From: Roseobacter sp. GAI101
GTDB taxonomy: Bacteria; Pseudomonadota; Alphaproteobacteria; Rhodobacterales; Rhodobacteraceae
DNA length: 64,000 nucleotides
Direction: 5' to 3'
Assembly: GCF_000156335.1 (NCBI RefSeq)
Contig: NZ_DS999213.1
Coordinates: 1,495,414 to 1,559,413, forward strand
Shown here piece after piece: positions 1 to 9,322 of this stretch; the stretch's first letter is position 1, and the number at the start of each line of letters is the position of its first letter. The notes below the pieces were generated by a model, which saw nothing but the letters and a program-made list of their open reading frames with translations, had not been told where the DNA came from and searched no databases. A program made the translations under genes and the position numbers.

Positions 1-31
1 CAGTGGGACGCACATGCCCCTCAACCCAGCC

Positions 32-2161
32 CTACCCTCGCGCCTCGCGGATAAGTTTCAGGATATCTTCTGCCGCCTTGGGGATGTTCGTCCCTGGCCC
101 AAAGATCGCTTTGACCCCGGCGTCATACAGAAACTGATAGTCCTGCTGCGGAATGACGCCGCCACAGATCACCAGAATATCCTCGGCCCCCGCCTCTTTC
201 AGCGCTTTGACCAGTTGCGGTGCCAATGTCTTGTGGCCCGCCGCCTGCGATGAAATCCCGATCACGTGGACATCATTGTCCACCGCATCCTGCGCCGCTT
301 CGGCAGGGGTTTGGAACAGAGGACCGACGTCGACGTCAAATCCGATATCGGCAAAGGCGGTCGCGATCACCTTGGCCCCGCGATCATGGCCGTCCTGGCC
401 CATCTTGACCACCAGCATCCGGGGACGGCGGCCTTCGGCTTCGGCGAAATCCTCGACCGATTTCTGGATCTCGGCAAAACCGCTATCGCCCTCATAGGCC
501 GCGCCATAGACGCCGGCCAAGGTCTTGACCTCTGCGCGGTGACGGCCGAATTCGCTTTCCATTGCCATGCTGATCTCTCCTACTGTTGCGCGGGCGCGGG
601 CGGCTTCGACGGCCCCGTCAAGCAGATTGCCGCCCTCTTTCGCGCGGCGGCTCAATTCCGCCAGTGCTGCGGTGCACGCGGCCTCGTCGCGATTGTCGCG
701 TACGGTCTTCAGACGTTTGATCTGGCTGTCGCGCACGGCGACGTTGTCCACATCCAGAATATCAATCTCGTCTTCGGTTTCACGGCGGTACTTGTTGACG
801 CCCACGATCACGTCAGTCCCGCGGTCGATCTTGGCCTGACGGGTGGCAGCGGCTTCCTCGATGCGCAGCTTGGGCATGCCCGACGCCACAGCCTTGGTCA
901 TGCCGCCCAGTTCTTCGACCTCTTCGATCAGCTTCCAGGCAGCTTCCGCCAGATCGCTGGTCAATTTCTCGACGTAATAGCTGCCTGCCAGCGGATCGAC
1001 GACATTGGTCACGCCGGTTTCCTCTTGCAGGATCAACTGGGTGTTGCGGGCGATGCGCGACGAAAATTCGGTCGGCAGGGCAATCGCCTCGTCCAACGCG
1101 TTGGTGTGCAGCGACTGCGTCCCGCCCAAGACCGCCGACATCGCCTCGTAAGCGGTGCGGATCACGTTGTTATAGGGGTCTTGTTCCTGCAAGGACACGC
1201 CCGAGGTCTGGCAATGGGTGCGCAGCATGGCGGATTTGGGGTTCTTGGGTTGGAATTCATCCATGATGCGCGACCACAGCAAACGGGCAGCGCGCAGCTT
1301 GGCGGCCTCCATGAAAAAGTTCATGCCGATGCAGAAGAAAAAGCTGAGGCGCGGCGCAAATTTATCCACGTCCATGCCGGCGGCAATCGCCGTGCGCACA
1401 TATTCGCGGCCATCGGCAAGGGTGAATGCCAGCTCCTGCACCAGGTTCGCGCCCGCTTCTTGCATATGGTAGCCGGAAATCGAGATCGAGTTGAACTTCG
1501 GCATGTAATCCGAGGTGTATTCGATGATGTCCCCGATGATCTTCATCGACGGTTCAGGCGGGTAGATATAGGTGTTGCGCACCATGAATTCTTTGAGAAT
1601 GTCGTTCTGGATGGTGCCCGACAGGACCGATCTGTCATGGCCCTGCTCTTCGCCCGCGACGATGAAGTTCGCCAGAATCGGAATGACGGCACCGTTCATC
1701 GTCATCGACACCGACACCTTGTCCAGCGGGATGCCGTCGAACAGGATCTTCATGTCCTCAACGGAATCGATTGCAACGCCGGCCTTGCCGACATCGCCTT
1801 CGACGCGGGGGTGATCGCTGTCGTAGCCGCGGTGCGTCGCCAGATCGAAGGCGACGGAAACGCCCTGCTGGCCTGCCGCCAGGGCGCGACGATAAAAGGC
1901 GTTGGATTCTTCAGCAGTCGAAAAACCCGCATATTGCCGGATCGTCCAGGGGCGGCCTGCATACATCGTGGCCTTCACACCACGCGTGAAAGGGGCCGCG
2001 CCGGGCACACCGCCCATGTGGTCAAGCCCTTCGACATCTTCCGCAGTATACAGCGGTTTGACGTCGATGCCTTCAAGGGTGTGCCACGTCAGGTCGTCAA
2101 TGCTGCGGCCACGCAGTTCGGCCTCAGCCAGATTGCGCCAGTTTTCTGTGTTGGCTGTCAT
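32..2161 (-). CDS. scpA: methylmalonyl-CoA mutase
   Basis: Adenosylcobalamin-dependent isomerase converting (R)-methylmalonyl-CoA to succinyl-CoA, the last step of propionyl-CoA assimilation in the cytoplasm. The 709-residue protein has the single-chain mutase layout: an N-terminal TIM-barrel substrate domain containing [18 protein letters not shown] at about residues 70-87, then a C-terminal B12-binding domain with the DGHDRG motif near residue 589, whose His is the lower cobalt ligand. The start is backed by an AAGGAC ribosome site. The first 38 bases overlap the end of the upstream sulfotransferase-like gene. Substrate specificity (methylmalonyl versus ethylmalonyl) is inferred from length and from the pcc genes nearby; ethylmalonyl-CoA mutase is the main alternative. 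Confidence 0.95.
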   Translation of the reverse strand: MTANTENWRNLAEAELRGRSIDDLTWHTLEGIDVKPLYTAEDVEGLDHMGGVPGAAPFTRGVKATMYAGRPWTIRQYAGFSTAEESNAFYRRALAAGQQGVSVAFDLATHRGYDSDHPRVEGDVGKAGVAIDSVEDMKILFDGIPLDKVSVSMTMNGAVIPILANFIVAGEEQGHDRSVLSGTIQNDILKEFMVRNTYIYPPEPSMKIIGDIIEYTSDYMPKFNSISISGYHMQEAGANLVQELAFTLADGREYVRTAIAAGMDVDKFAPRLSFFFCIGMNFFMEAAKLRAARLLWSRIMDEFQPKNPKSAMLRTHCQTSGVSLQEQDPYNNVIRTAYEAMSAVLGGTQSLHTNALDEAIALPTEFSSRIARNTQLILQEETGVTNVVDPLAGSYYVEKLTSDLAEAAWKLIEEVEELGGMTKAVASGMPKLRIEEAAATRQAKIDRGTDVIVGVNKYRRETEDEIDILDVDNVAVRDSQIKRLKTVRDNRDEAACTAALAELSRRAKEGGNLLDGAVEAARARATVGEISMAMESEFGRHRAEVKTLAGVYGAAYEGDSGFAEIQKSVEDFAEAEGRRPRMLVVKMGQDGHDRGAKVIATAFADIGFDVDVGPLFQTPAEAAQDAVDNDVHVIGISSQAAGHKTLAPQLVKALKEAGAEDILVICGGVIPQQDYQFLYDAGVKAIFGPGTNIPKAAEDILKLIREARG

Positions 2162-3065
2162 GGTGTTGTCCTTCTTTCATGTCGCCCGCTGGCTGGCTTT
2201 TGCCTGCTCTTGTACGGGGGGTATCCTCTGTCAGGGTGGCCAGACCATCGGCCCCGGCAGTAAGCCAGAACAGATCGTCTGCGTATGTTTCGCGCATCAT
2301 TGCCGACTGCGCCCCGGTGAACGGGTGCCAGCGGCCTGTCCCATCCGGCAACAGGTCCGGATCATCGCCCCGTTCGGCCAGGATGGCGCGCAATGCGGGC
2401 AGGTCGGGGGAGCGGTTAAGCCAGCGCGTCTGGCTGTCCTTGGGCGCATCAATGCCCGTGGCCTGCGCCAGAAACGCCTTGGGACGGCCCGCGAATTCCT
2501 CGTAGGTGGTGACCTTGATTTCCGCGTGCGGCACGGCACAGGCAAGATCAATGATAACGTCGCGCCAAGTCCGCGCCATCGTGGCAAGTTTGTCCAGCTT
2601 GGCCTGTGTCGGCACGCAGGCCCCGCGTTGCACGCTATAGGCCGCAGCCGATTCCCACCAGCTTTCAGGCGACCGGATCGTCAGCACGATCTGGTTAATA
2701 CCACCCCCGAACGCGGCATTATACCGCGCCATCCGTTCACCAACAGAAGGGAACAGCAATCCGGTCCTGACACAGTGCCGCGACGTCCCGATCATGTTTT
2801 CGTCGGTGATCAGCAGCTTTTTGACACCCCTCGCCCGCGACTTCTCAAGCTGCAAGGCGATCCGACCGCGCACGCGGTCGAGCGATGGGCGCTTGACGGT
2901 GGCGACAGGTCCGGGAAAAAGACCTGAAAACAATCCGTTACGGGTCCTCAATGGCCCCCAAAGGCCTGTTCCGGTGGCAGAGATCGTGGCACCATGTTCC
3001 CGCAGATAGTGTTGAAAACTCGTGGTGGCCGTACGATGCGCCCCGACATGCAAGATGATTTCCAT
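2124..3065 (-). CDS. sulfotransferase-family-like protein
   Basis: A 313-residue protein opening with a beta strand and a loop, [13 protein letters not shown], which matches the 5'-phosphosulfate-binding loop pattern of PAPS-dependent sulfotransferases. A second strand-loop ([11 protein letters not shown], about residues 95-105) and an RSPESWW motif (about residue 135) fit the 3'-phosphate-binding region. Acceptor unknown. I start it at the ATG at 3065 because the protein fold begins there; the open frame extends 27 codons further upstream without similarity to the family. It overlaps scpA by 38 bases in the same direction, so the two are probably co-transcribed, but nothing links sulfation to propionate metabolism. 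Confidence 0.7.
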   Translation of the reverse strand: MEIILHVGAHRTATTSFQHYLREHGATISATGTGLWGPLRTRNGLFSGLFPGPVATVKRPSLDRVRGRIALQLEKSRARGVKKLLITDENMIGTSRHCVRTGLLFPSVGERMARYNAAFGGGINQIVLTIRSPESWWESAAAYSVQRGACVPTQAKLDKLATMARTWRDVIIDLACAVPHAEIKVTTYEEFAGRPKAFLAQATGIDAPKDSQTRWLNRSPDLPALRAILAERGDDPDLLPDGTGRWHPFTGAQSAMMRETYADDLFWLTAGADGLATLTEDTPRTRAGKSQPAGDMKEGQHHDSQHRKLAQSG

Positions 3066-3233
3066 AAGCTTTCCGCCCAACCTTCGCAAACCGGCCAGAA
3101 CATCCGGCCTATCAATCGCTACGAGGCTATTCATGGCGCGCCACATGTTGCGTTAAGCTTAACAGAGGCTTTGGACAGATTGTGCATCGCAATTGTGCCA
3201 AGGCCGACTATATCAAGGGAAACGGGAGAAAAG

Positions 3234-3695
3234 ATGAAACGTGTTATAGCCCTTGTTTTTGCAGGATTGTTTGCCGCTACGGCGTCTGCACAATCGGCCA
3301 CTGAACCACAGGAAACTGACCTGTTTTTACAGGCAGATATGGACGATTTAAGTGAATTCCACTGGAAAAAGAGGCCGGTTCTGGTCTTTGCGGACAGCGA
3401 AGACGACCCTGCCTTCCAGGCGCAGATGGAACTGCTGCGCGAACAGCCCGACGATTTACGGGCCCGTGACGTCGTCGTTCTGACCGATACGGACCCTGCT
3501 GCGCGCAGCCCGCTGCGGCTGAAAATGCGGCCGCGGGGTTTCATGCTGGTGCTGGTGGGCAAGGACGGAGAGATCAAGCTGCGCAAACCACGCCCGTGGG
3601 ATGTGCGTGAAATCACCCGCAGCATCGACAAGATGACCATCCGGCAGCGCGAGATACGCGATGCCAAAGAGAAGTCCGGAAAGATTTTCGACTGA
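3234..3695 (+). CDS. DUF4174-type exported protein
   Basis: A 153-residue protein with a clear signal peptide (MKRVIALVFAGLFAATASAQ) and a thioredoxin-like core carrying RPVLVFADSEDDPAF and later RGFMLVLVGKDGEIKLR, which is how DUF4174 proteins look. It is probably periplasmic and its function is unknown. The frame is open well upstream, but the ATG at 3234 is chosen because it starts the signal peptide and follows GGGAGA. It is transcribed away from the sulfotransferase-like gene and converges on pccA. Confidence 0.75.
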   Translation: MKRVIALVFAGLFAATASAQSATEPQETDLFLQADMDDLSEFHWKKRPVLVFADSEDDPAFQAQMELLREQPDDLRARDVVVLTDTDPAARSPLRLKMRPRGFMLVLVGKDGEIKLRKPRPWDVREITRSIDKMTIRQREIRDAKEKSGKIFD

Positions 3696-3714
3696 TACGC
3701 CCCCATAACCCGCC

Positions 3715-3747
3715 CCATCGGCGCGGCGTGGACCGCCGGGCCGATGG
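3715..3747. terminator. hairpin between convergent genes
   Basis: An 8-bp perfect stem (CCATCGGC with GCCGATGG) encloses a GC-rich region that can pair further. It lies between the ends of the DUF4174 gene and pccA. There is no T-tract on either side, so it may be a transcript-end hairpin rather than a classical intrinsic terminator. Confidence 0.4.
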
Positions 3748-3780
3748 AGAGAGATATGCGCGCGTCACAGGCCATCGGGT

Positions 3781-5826
3781 CTATTCAAACTCGATGATGA
3801 TATCGTCGACAGCCAGACTGTCCCCCGCAGAGGCGTTGATCTTGAGAACGACGCCCTTCTTCTCGGCGCGCAGGATGTTCTCCATCTTCATCGCTTCGAT
3901 CGTGCACAGGTTCTGGCCTTCCTGAACCTCGAAACCGACCTCGACGTCGATCTTGACGACCAGGCCCGGCATTGGGCACAACAGCAGCTTGGACGTGTCA
4001 GGCGGCAGCTTTTCGGGCATCAGACGGGCCAGTTCGGCCTGCCGCGGGTTGCGCACATGCACCTTGATATCCGCACCGCGCGCCCGAACACGGAACCCTC
4101 CCGAGATTTTGCCGACCTTAAAGATCAGCGGCGCGTCGTTGACGGTCATCGTCGCGAGTTGATCGCCCGGTGTCCAGTCTCCTGCAACCCGTAGGGACGT
4201 GCCATCTTCAAATGTGACGGTCGCGCCCTTCGGGTCTGCGTCAATTTCCACATCATATGATTGCCCCTGAAGCGCGACATTCCACGCCGAACCGACCTTG
4301 CGTTCATGGTTGTCCATGCGGCCCGACACGCGGGTGCGACGGATTTCGCCGACGCGGTGCATGGCCGCAGTCGCGGCTGCAATCCGGCGCAACTCGGCTT
4401 CGGGCAGATCAACGCCGCTGAAACCGTCGGGGTACTGTTCTTCGATAAAGGCGGTCGTCATATCGCCCGCGATAAAGATCGGGTGATCCATCACGGCAGA
4501 CAGGAACGGCAGGTTGTGCCCGATGCCTTCAACCTCAAAGCTGTCAAGCGCGACGCGCATCGCCTCGATCGCCTCGGCCCGCGTGGGGGCCCATGTGCAA
4601 AGCTTGGCGATCATCGGATCGTAGAACATGCTGATCTCGCCGCCCTCATAGACGCCGGTATCGTTGCGCACGGCCACGTCGCCTGTCGGAGCATCGCCTT
4701 GCCATTTGCCATTGACCTGCATCGGGCCTGCCGCGATTTCCATCGGTGGACGATAGCGGGTCAGGCGACCGATCGAAGGCAGGAAGCCGCGATAGGGGTC
4801 TTCGGCGTAAAGACGGTTTTCGATGGACCAGCCGGTCAGTTTCACGTCGTCCTGCGTCATCGTCAGCTTTTCACCGTTGGCGACGCGGATCATCTGTTCG
4901 ACCAGATCAACGCCCGTGATCAGTTCGGTCACAGGATGTTCGACCTGAAGGCGGGTGTTCATTTCGAGGAAGTAGAAATTCCGGTCACCGTCAACGATGA
5001 ATTCGACCGTACCGGCACTGGTATAGCCAACAGCCTGGGCCAGGGCGACAGCCTGTTCGCCCATCGCTTTGCGGGTCGCTTCATCAAGGAACGGCGAAGG
5101 CGCTTCTTCAACGACCTTCTGGTTGCGGCGCTGGATCGAACATTCGCGTTCGCCAAGATAGATGCCGTTGCCATGGGAATCGCACAGCACCTGAATTTCG
5201 ATGTGACGCGGTTGGGTCACGAATTTCTCGATAAAGATACGGTCATCGCCAAAGCTGTTGGCGGCTTCGTTCTTGGACGACTGGAACCCCTCGCGGGCCT
5301 CTTCGTCGTTCCACGCGATGCGCATGCCCTTGCCGCCCCCGCCCGCAGACGCCTTGAGCATGACGGGATAGCCCACATCATTCGATATTTTCACGGCCTC
5401 GTCCGCATCTGCGATCAGGCCCATATAGCCGGGCACCGTCGATACGCCCGCTTCCTGAGCGATCTTTTTCGAGGTGATCTTGTCGCCCATCTTTTCGATC
5501 GCACCGACGGGGGGGCCGACAAAAGCGACGCCTTCGGCGGCAAGCGCCTCGGCGAATTTCGAATTCTCGGACAAAAAGCCATAACCCGGATGCACGGCCT
5601 GCGCGCCGGATGCCTTGATCGCCGCCATCACCTTGTCGATGACGATATAGGACTGGTTGGCGGGCGACGGACCGATGTGGATCGCCTCGTCCGCCATTTG
5701 CACATGCAACGCCTGCGCATCCGCATCGGCGTAAACCGCGACGGTCTTGATGCCCATCTTTTGCGCAGTCTTGATGACGCGGCAGGCAATTTCGCCCCGG
5801 TTGGCGATCAGGATCTTATTGAACAT
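3781..5826 (-). CDS. pccA: propionyl-CoA carboxylase, biotin-containing alpha subunit
   Basis: Carries the biotin carboxylase and biotin carrier functions of propionyl-CoA carboxylase, which makes (S)-methylmalonyl-CoA with PccB. The 681-residue protein runs from MFNKILIANRGEIACR (carboxylase N-domain), through an ATP-grasp region with a glycine-rich loop (KASAGGGGKGMR, about residue 158) and the ECSIQRRNQK segment, to a C-terminal biotinyl domain with EAMKMEN near residue 645, whose Lys is biotinylated. An AAGGACA ribosome site precedes the ATG. A strong hairpin plus T-tract sits only about 30 nt upstream of the start codon, leaving no room for a promoter after it. Confidence 0.96.
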   Translation of the reverse strand: MFNKILIANRGEIACRVIKTAQKMGIKTVAVYADADAQALHVQMADEAIHIGPSPANQSYIVIDKVMAAIKASGAQAVHPGYGFLSENSKFAEALAAEGVAFVGPPVGAIEKMGDKITSKKIAQEAGVSTVPGYMGLIADADEAVKISNDVGYPVMLKASAGGGGKGMRIAWNDEEAREGFQSSKNEAANSFGDDRIFIEKFVTQPRHIEIQVLCDSHGNGIYLGERECSIQRRNQKVVEEAPSPFLDEATRKAMGEQAVALAQAVGYTSAGTVEFIVDGDRNFYFLEMNTRLQVEHPVTELITGVDLVEQMIRVANGEKLTMTQDDVKLTGWSIENRLYAEDPYRGFLPSIGRLTRYRPPMEIAAGPMQVNGKWQGDAPTGDVAVRNDTGVYEGGEISMFYDPMIAKLCTWAPTRAEAIEAMRVALDSFEVEGIGHNLPFLSAVMDHPIFIAGDMTTAFIEEQYPDGFSGVDLPEAELRRIAAATAAMHRVGEIRRTRVSGRMDNHERKVGSAWNVALQGQSYDVEIDADPKGATVTFEDGTSLRVAGDWTPGDQLATMTVNDAPLIFKVGKISGGFRVRARGADIKVHVRNPRQAELARLMPEKLPPDTSKLLLCPMPGLVVKIDVEVGFEVQEGQNLCTIEAMKMENILRAEKKGVVLKINASAGDSLAVDDIIIEFE

Positions 5827-5856
5827 GGGCTGTCCTTCTGGGTCTTGAGGGAACGG

Positions 5857-5889
5857 AAAAACCCCGCTTCAGCACAGGCTGAGCGGGGC
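5857..5889 (-). terminator. intrinsic-type terminator or attenuator ahead of pccA
   Basis: Read on the minus strand, a stem of CCCCGCT paired with AGCGGGG closes a loop of about 13 nt and is followed directly by TTTTT. It fits a terminator for the small lipoprotein gene upstream, but the pccA start codon comes about 30 nt later, so it must be read through, regulated, or act as a processing or stability element. Confidence 0.75.
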
Positions 5890-5942
5890 AATTTTGACGT
5901 GTATTTGGAAAGTCGACGCGCGCCGTTACGACGCGCGCTGAA

Positions 5943-6149
5943 TTAGTTGCAGCGCACAGCGCCGGACTGACAGGCCAGCACGTTGGCACCAGCGCCAATG
6001 GCTGCGCCCTGAACCAGACTACCGCCCGTGAGAGCCGCTGCACCGGCACCCACTGCGCCGCCGCCAAGGGCTTGCTTGCCGAGCGTATCGCCACATGCGG
6101 CAAGGCCTGCACAGGCGGTAATGACGAGGATGATGTTTTTGACTGACAT
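5943..6149 (-). CDS. small glycine-rich lipoprotein
   Basis: A 68-residue protein with a lipoprotein signal: MSVKNIILVITACAGLAACG, with lipobox LAAC and the lipidated Cys at residue 19. The mature part is short and rich in Gly and Ala (LGGGAVGAGAAALTGG), like glycine-zipper membrane segments, and has two Cys near the C-terminus (CQSGAVRC). I start it at the ATG at 6149 because that begins the signal; the frame is open 17 codons further upstream. It lies between pccA and a hypothetical gene in the same direction and ends before a terminator-like hairpin. Function unknown. Confidence 0.8.
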   Translation of the reverse strand: MSVKNIILVITACAGLAACGDTLGKQALGGGAVGAGAAALTGGSLVQGAAIGAGANVLACQSGAVRCN

Positions 6150-6324
6150 GGGATTGATCCTTTTGGTCCGTTCTGTTCTGCGACTGGTATATACGACCAA
6201 ACGCAGAACAGAACCGATGGTTCCGCCGATGATGTGGATTTGCCACGGCCCGGCAGGAATTCAGGCGCAAATCCGCCAAGCGTGCAGGTCTGGTCTGCGG
6301 AATTCTGCTGAGCGGTCATGACAA

Positions 6325-6672
6325 TCAATCCTCGAACACGTCAGGATAGGACGCGCGGGCAAGATTGACGTTGATCACCAAAAGCGCCTCGTAGTCTTCT
6401 GGGTCAAAGGGGTCTTGCGCCGGGACCACTTCGCGGCCGAATAGCCACGACAAGCGGCCTGCATCCAGATTGCCACGCTCGAAAGGTTCGTCGCCAAAGC
6501 ATTCCCACAAGGCCTGCATGAATGCAGTATCCGCGCGCCGGTCAACCGACTTGCGGTCAGAGCGACGTTCGCGCCGGGTCAATGGGGTCACGCCCTTGGG
6601 GTTGGCGCGCCGGATGGTGAATTGAAAGTCCGAACCGGGCATACGCCCCGGAAAACCGCGATGTTTCAGCAT
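6325..6672 (-). CDS. conserved-looking hypothetical in pcc gene run
   Basis: A 115-residue soluble protein, basic in its first half (TRRERRSDRKSVDRR) and acidic in its second (ending ASYPDVFED). No signal peptide or membrane segment. The middle region FMQALWECFGDEPFERG may be a short helix-loop element. It lies in the same orientation between the two small lipoproteins of the pccB-pccA interval, preceded by a G-run that could serve as ribosome site. I do not recognise a family. Confidence 0.65.
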   Translation of the reverse strand: MLKHRGFPGRMPGSDFQFTIRRANPKGVTPLTRRERRSDRKSVDRRADTAFMQALWECFGDEPFERGNLDAGRLSWLFGREVVPAQDPFDPEDYEALLVINVNLARASYPDVFED

Positions 6673-6759
6673 GATGCCCCCCGAACAAAAAGGGCCACCC
6701 GCGCCATGTCAGCTATGGCGTGTGCGAGGACAGACGCGTGCGCCTGCCCCCGGCAAGTC

Positions 6760-6903
6760 TTACTTGTACTTGCCTGTGTATACTGGCTCAACCGAGATGG
6801 GCTCGGGTGCGACAACAACATATTCTTCTTGCTGCTTGGGGGCACAGGCCGAAACGGCTGCGATAAGGCCGAATGCGGCCAAAAGTGTGATGCTCTTTGA
6901 CAT
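6760..6903 (-). CDS. 47-residue lipoprotein
   Basis: A very short gene below usual ORF cut-offs. It encodes MSKSITLLAAFGLIAAVSAC followed by a 27-residue tail with a VVV-PEPISVEP stretch and a KYK C-terminus. The lipobox VSAC puts the lipidated Cys at residue 20. A GGAGAC ribosome site lies 6 nt upstream of the ATG. The combination of good ribosome site, complete signal II sequence and position in the pccB-pccA run makes it credible. It resembles a tiny lipoprotein I associate with Rhodobacterales, but its role is unknown to me. Confidence 0.8.
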   Translation of the reverse strand: MSKSITLLAAFGLIAAVSACAPKQQEEYVVVAPEPISVEPVYTGKYK

Positions 6904-7117
6904 CTAAGTCTCCTGTCACTGTTTGAGGGGCCCGACACTGCCTCATGCCGATTGGACCCGTGATTTGCGGTAAGGGATACGTGGGTATTCCTTGGAAATA
7001 CATTACCGCATGCAGGTTGAATTGCATACGGGGGTCTTTCTGATCGGCGACATTGTGACTCCAAAGCCGCAGTTTGCGGGGCGTATGACGGCCCCCGCGC
7101 AAGATGTTGTGGTTGCA

Positions 7118-7495
7118 TCATAAAGCCTCCCAGATACAGGTGTCACCATTGACGCGAAATGCTTCGAAAAACTGAGTGGCATCCGGGTCGACGGCCCCGA
7201 ATTCCGTTACACGGTCCGCCAGAGAGATCACGATCATATCGCCTGCCAGCGCATACTGCGCCATGTAGGGGATCACCAGCGTGTCGCATAAGAAAGCCAT
7301 GTCGGGTCCCGCCTGCGCATGGCCGATGTGCCCTCCGTCTCGTGCGATCTGGGGGGCTGTAAACCGAAACCGCAGCCATGTTTCGGCACCGATTTCATCG
7401 ACCAGCACTTCTTGCAGGTCGACGGGCTGTCCCGACGGCACGTCGATGGCCAGCGCAGGCGTCGCAGCAAGAACAAGGGCGGCGGCCAGTTTCAT
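7118..7495 (-). CDS. exported hypothetical (DUF6497-like)
   Basis: A 125-residue protein with a short signal peptide (MKLAAALVLAATPALA) and a mature domain containing ETWLRFRFTAPQI and DTLVIPYMAQYAL. It fits the small secreted family listed, from memory, as DUF6497 in Rhodobacterales. Two Cys (in FLCDTL and DTCIWEAL) could form a disulfide after export. No strong ribosome site is visible. It is the first gene downstream of pccB in the same direction, after a 126-nt spacer carrying a repeat. Confidence 0.65.
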   Translation of the reverse strand: MKLAAALVLAATPALAIDVPSGQPVDLQEVLVDEIGAETWLRFRFTAPQIARDGGHIGHAQAGPDMAFLCDTLVIPYMAQYALAGDMIVISLADRVTEFGAVDPDATQFFEAFRVNGDTCIWEAL

Positions 7496-7588
7496 ATGGT
7501 CGCGCGTCCCGCCTGTCGCGGCGTTTGTGTAGGGTGCTGTATCGAAAACGCTGTCACGCGGGTCTCCTGTCGCGCCGAAAGATCTTAT

Positions 7589-7621
7589 GCCTTCGGCGAG
7601 GATATTTAAGAGCCAGAGAAG
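7589..7621 (-). repeat. intergenic repeat, copy B1 (diverged)
   Basis: On the minus strand this reads CTTCTCTGGCTCTTAAATAT then CCTCGCCGAAGGC. The first part matches the start of the 50-bp repeat at 21277 and 52872 with a few changes. It begins directly after the pccB stop codon. Confidence 0.6.
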
Positions 7622-9154
7622 TCAGAGCGGGATGTTATTGTGCTTTTTCCAAGGGGTCGCGGCCTTCTTGTTGCGCAAGGATGCAAAGGCACGGGCGATG
7701 CGTTTGCGGGTCATGCGCGGCTGGATCACCTCGTCGATAAAGCCGCGTTCGGCGGCGACGAAGGGATTGGCGAACCGTTTTTCATAGTCCGCCGCATGAC
7801 TCGCGATCTTTTCAGGGTCCTTGAGGTCAGCACGGTGGATGATTTCCGTGGCCCCCTTGGCCCCCATCACCGCGATTTCGGCGGTGGGCCAGGCGTAGTT
7901 GAAATCGGAGCGCAGATGCTTGGACGCCATCACGTCATAGGCACCGCCATAGGCTTTGCGCGTGATGACGGTGACCATGGGCACGGTTGCCTCGCCGTAG
8001 GCGAACAGCAGTTTTGCGCCGTGCTTGATCACGCCGCCGTATTCCTGGCTTGTGCCCGGCAGAAAACCCGGAACGTCGACCAGCGTCAGCAGCGGAATTT
8101 CGAAGGCGTCGCAGAAGCGGACAAAGCGTGCGGCTTTGCGGGAGCTGTCGATGTCCAGGCACCCCGCCAGCACCATTGGTTGGTTGGCAACAACGCCGAC
8201 CGTGCGGCCTTCGATGCGGATGAAACCGGTCAGGATGTTCTTGGCATAGTTTTCCTGGATCTCGTAGAAATCACCCTCGTCGGCAAGCTTGTGGATCAGC
8301 TCTTTCATGTCGTAGGGCGTGTTGGCGTTGCTGGGAACCAGCGTATCCAACGATGCCTCGATCCGGTCCGGATCATCAAAGAACGGACGGACGGGCGGTT
8401 TTTCGCGGTTGTTGGCCGGCAGGAAATCGACCAGACGGCGCACTTCGGCCAGCGCTTCAACGTCGTTCTCGAAGGCTGCGTCGGCCACGGAAGATTTGCG
8501 GGTATGTGTCGACGCGCCGCCCAGCTCCTCGGCAGTGACCTGTTCGTTGGTCACAGTCTTTACAACATCTGGACCGGTGACGAACATGTAGGACGTGTCT
8601 TTGACCATGAAGATAAAGTCGGTCATGGCCGGGGAATAGACAGCACCGCCCGCGCATGGCCCCATGATCAGGCTGATCTGTGGAATCACGCCGGACGCTT
8701 CGATGTTGCGCTGGAAAACTTCGGCATAGCCGGCAAGGGATGCGACGCCTTCCTGGATGCGCGCGCCGCCGGAATCGTTGATCCCGATGACAGGCGCACC
8801 GTTCTGGATCGCCATATCCTGAATTTTGCAGATCTTTTGCGCGTGGGTTTCGGACAGCGAGCCGCCAAAGACCGTGAAATCCTGACTGAACACATAGACC
8901 AGACGCCCGTTGATCGTGCCCCACCCCGTGACGACACCATCGCCTGCGGGCTTTTGCTGATCCATCCCGAAGTCGGTGCAGCGGTGGGTGACGAACATGT
9001 CGAATTCCTCGAACGACCCGTCGTCCAAAAGAAGATCAATGCGTTCGCGCGCGGTCAGCTTTCCCCGCCCGTGCTGGGCGTCGATGCGGTTTTGACCACC
9101 GCCCAGACGGGCCTCTTCGCGACGATCTTCAAGCTGTTCCAGGATATCTTTCAT
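7622..9154 (-). CDS. pccB: propionyl-CoA carboxylase, carboxyltransferase beta subunit
   Basis: Transfers the carboxyl group from biotin to propionyl-CoA, giving methylmalonyl-CoA, as part of an alpha6-beta6-type complex with PccA. The 510-residue length and the two crotonase-like carboxyltransferase halves are standard: an N-half with SGGARIQEG and [16 protein letters not shown] (acyl-CoA site oxyanion region, about residues 150-175), and a C-half with [16 protein letters not shown] and [11 protein letters not shown] (about residues 370-420). It starts the long minus-strand run leading to pccA. The 168-nt region upstream, shared with the divergent MFS gene, holds TTTGCAAA-like sites expected for PccR control. 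Confidence 0.96.
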   Translation of the reverse strand: MKDILEQLEDRREEARLGGGQNRIDAQHGRGKLTARERIDLLLDDGSFEEFDMFVTHRCTDFGMDQQKPAGDGVVTGWGTINGRLVYVFSQDFTVFGGSLSETHAQKICKIQDMAIQNGAPVIGINDSGGARIQEGVASLAGYAEVFQRNIEASGVIPQISLIMGPCAGGAVYSPAMTDFIFMVKDTSYMFVTGPDVVKTVTNEQVTAEELGGASTHTRKSSVADAAFENDVEALAEVRRLVDFLPANNREKPPVRPFFDDPDRIEASLDTLVPSNANTPYDMKELIHKLADEGDFYEIQENYAKNILTGFIRIEGRTVGVVANQPMVLAGCLDIDSSRKAARFVRFCDAFEIPLLTLVDVPGFLPGTSQEYGGVIKHGAKLLFAYGEATVPMVTVITRKAYGGAYDVMASKHLRSDFNYAWPTAEIAVMGAKGATEIIHRADLKDPEKIASHAADYEKRFANPFVAAERGFIDEVIQPRMTRKRIARAFASLRNKKAATPWKKHNNIPL

Positions 9155-9223
9155 GACGCACCTCTGCTAGATTTGGGGCATCCTAGCTTTTGAAGCGCGA
9201 CAACCAAAGCCCATTTTAGTAAA

Positions 9224-9271
9224 TTTGCATACTTTATACACGGGCAGTTTTGTTAATTGCAAATTTGCGAA
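9224..9271. promoter_or_regulatory. candidate PccR-binding sites, pccB/MFS divergent region
   Basis: TTTGCATA (9224-9231) and a head-to-tail pair ATTGCAAA plus TTTGCGAA (9256-9271) lie in the AT-rich divergent promoter region. Further half-sites ATTGCATT and TTTGCATG fall at 9312-9325 over the MFS start codon. From memory, PccR of Rhodobacter sphaeroides recognises two TTTGCAAA elements; here the elements are imperfect and spaced differently, so the exact operator is inferred. Confidence 0.5.
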
Positions 9272-9322
9272 TAAGCTTTAACGTTCTAGACAAAATTCAA
9301 CCACAGGCATAATTGCATTTGC

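Noticed and set aside
266..2263. 665-residue plus-strand open frame
   Set aside because: It is the reverse-strand shadow of scpA. High GC keeps it open, but it has no family signature.
4261..5946. 561-residue plus-strand open frame
   Set aside because: It lies opposite pccA and repeats its complement; no start site or domain.
7640..9193. 517-residue plus-strand open frame
   Set aside because: Shadow of pccB.
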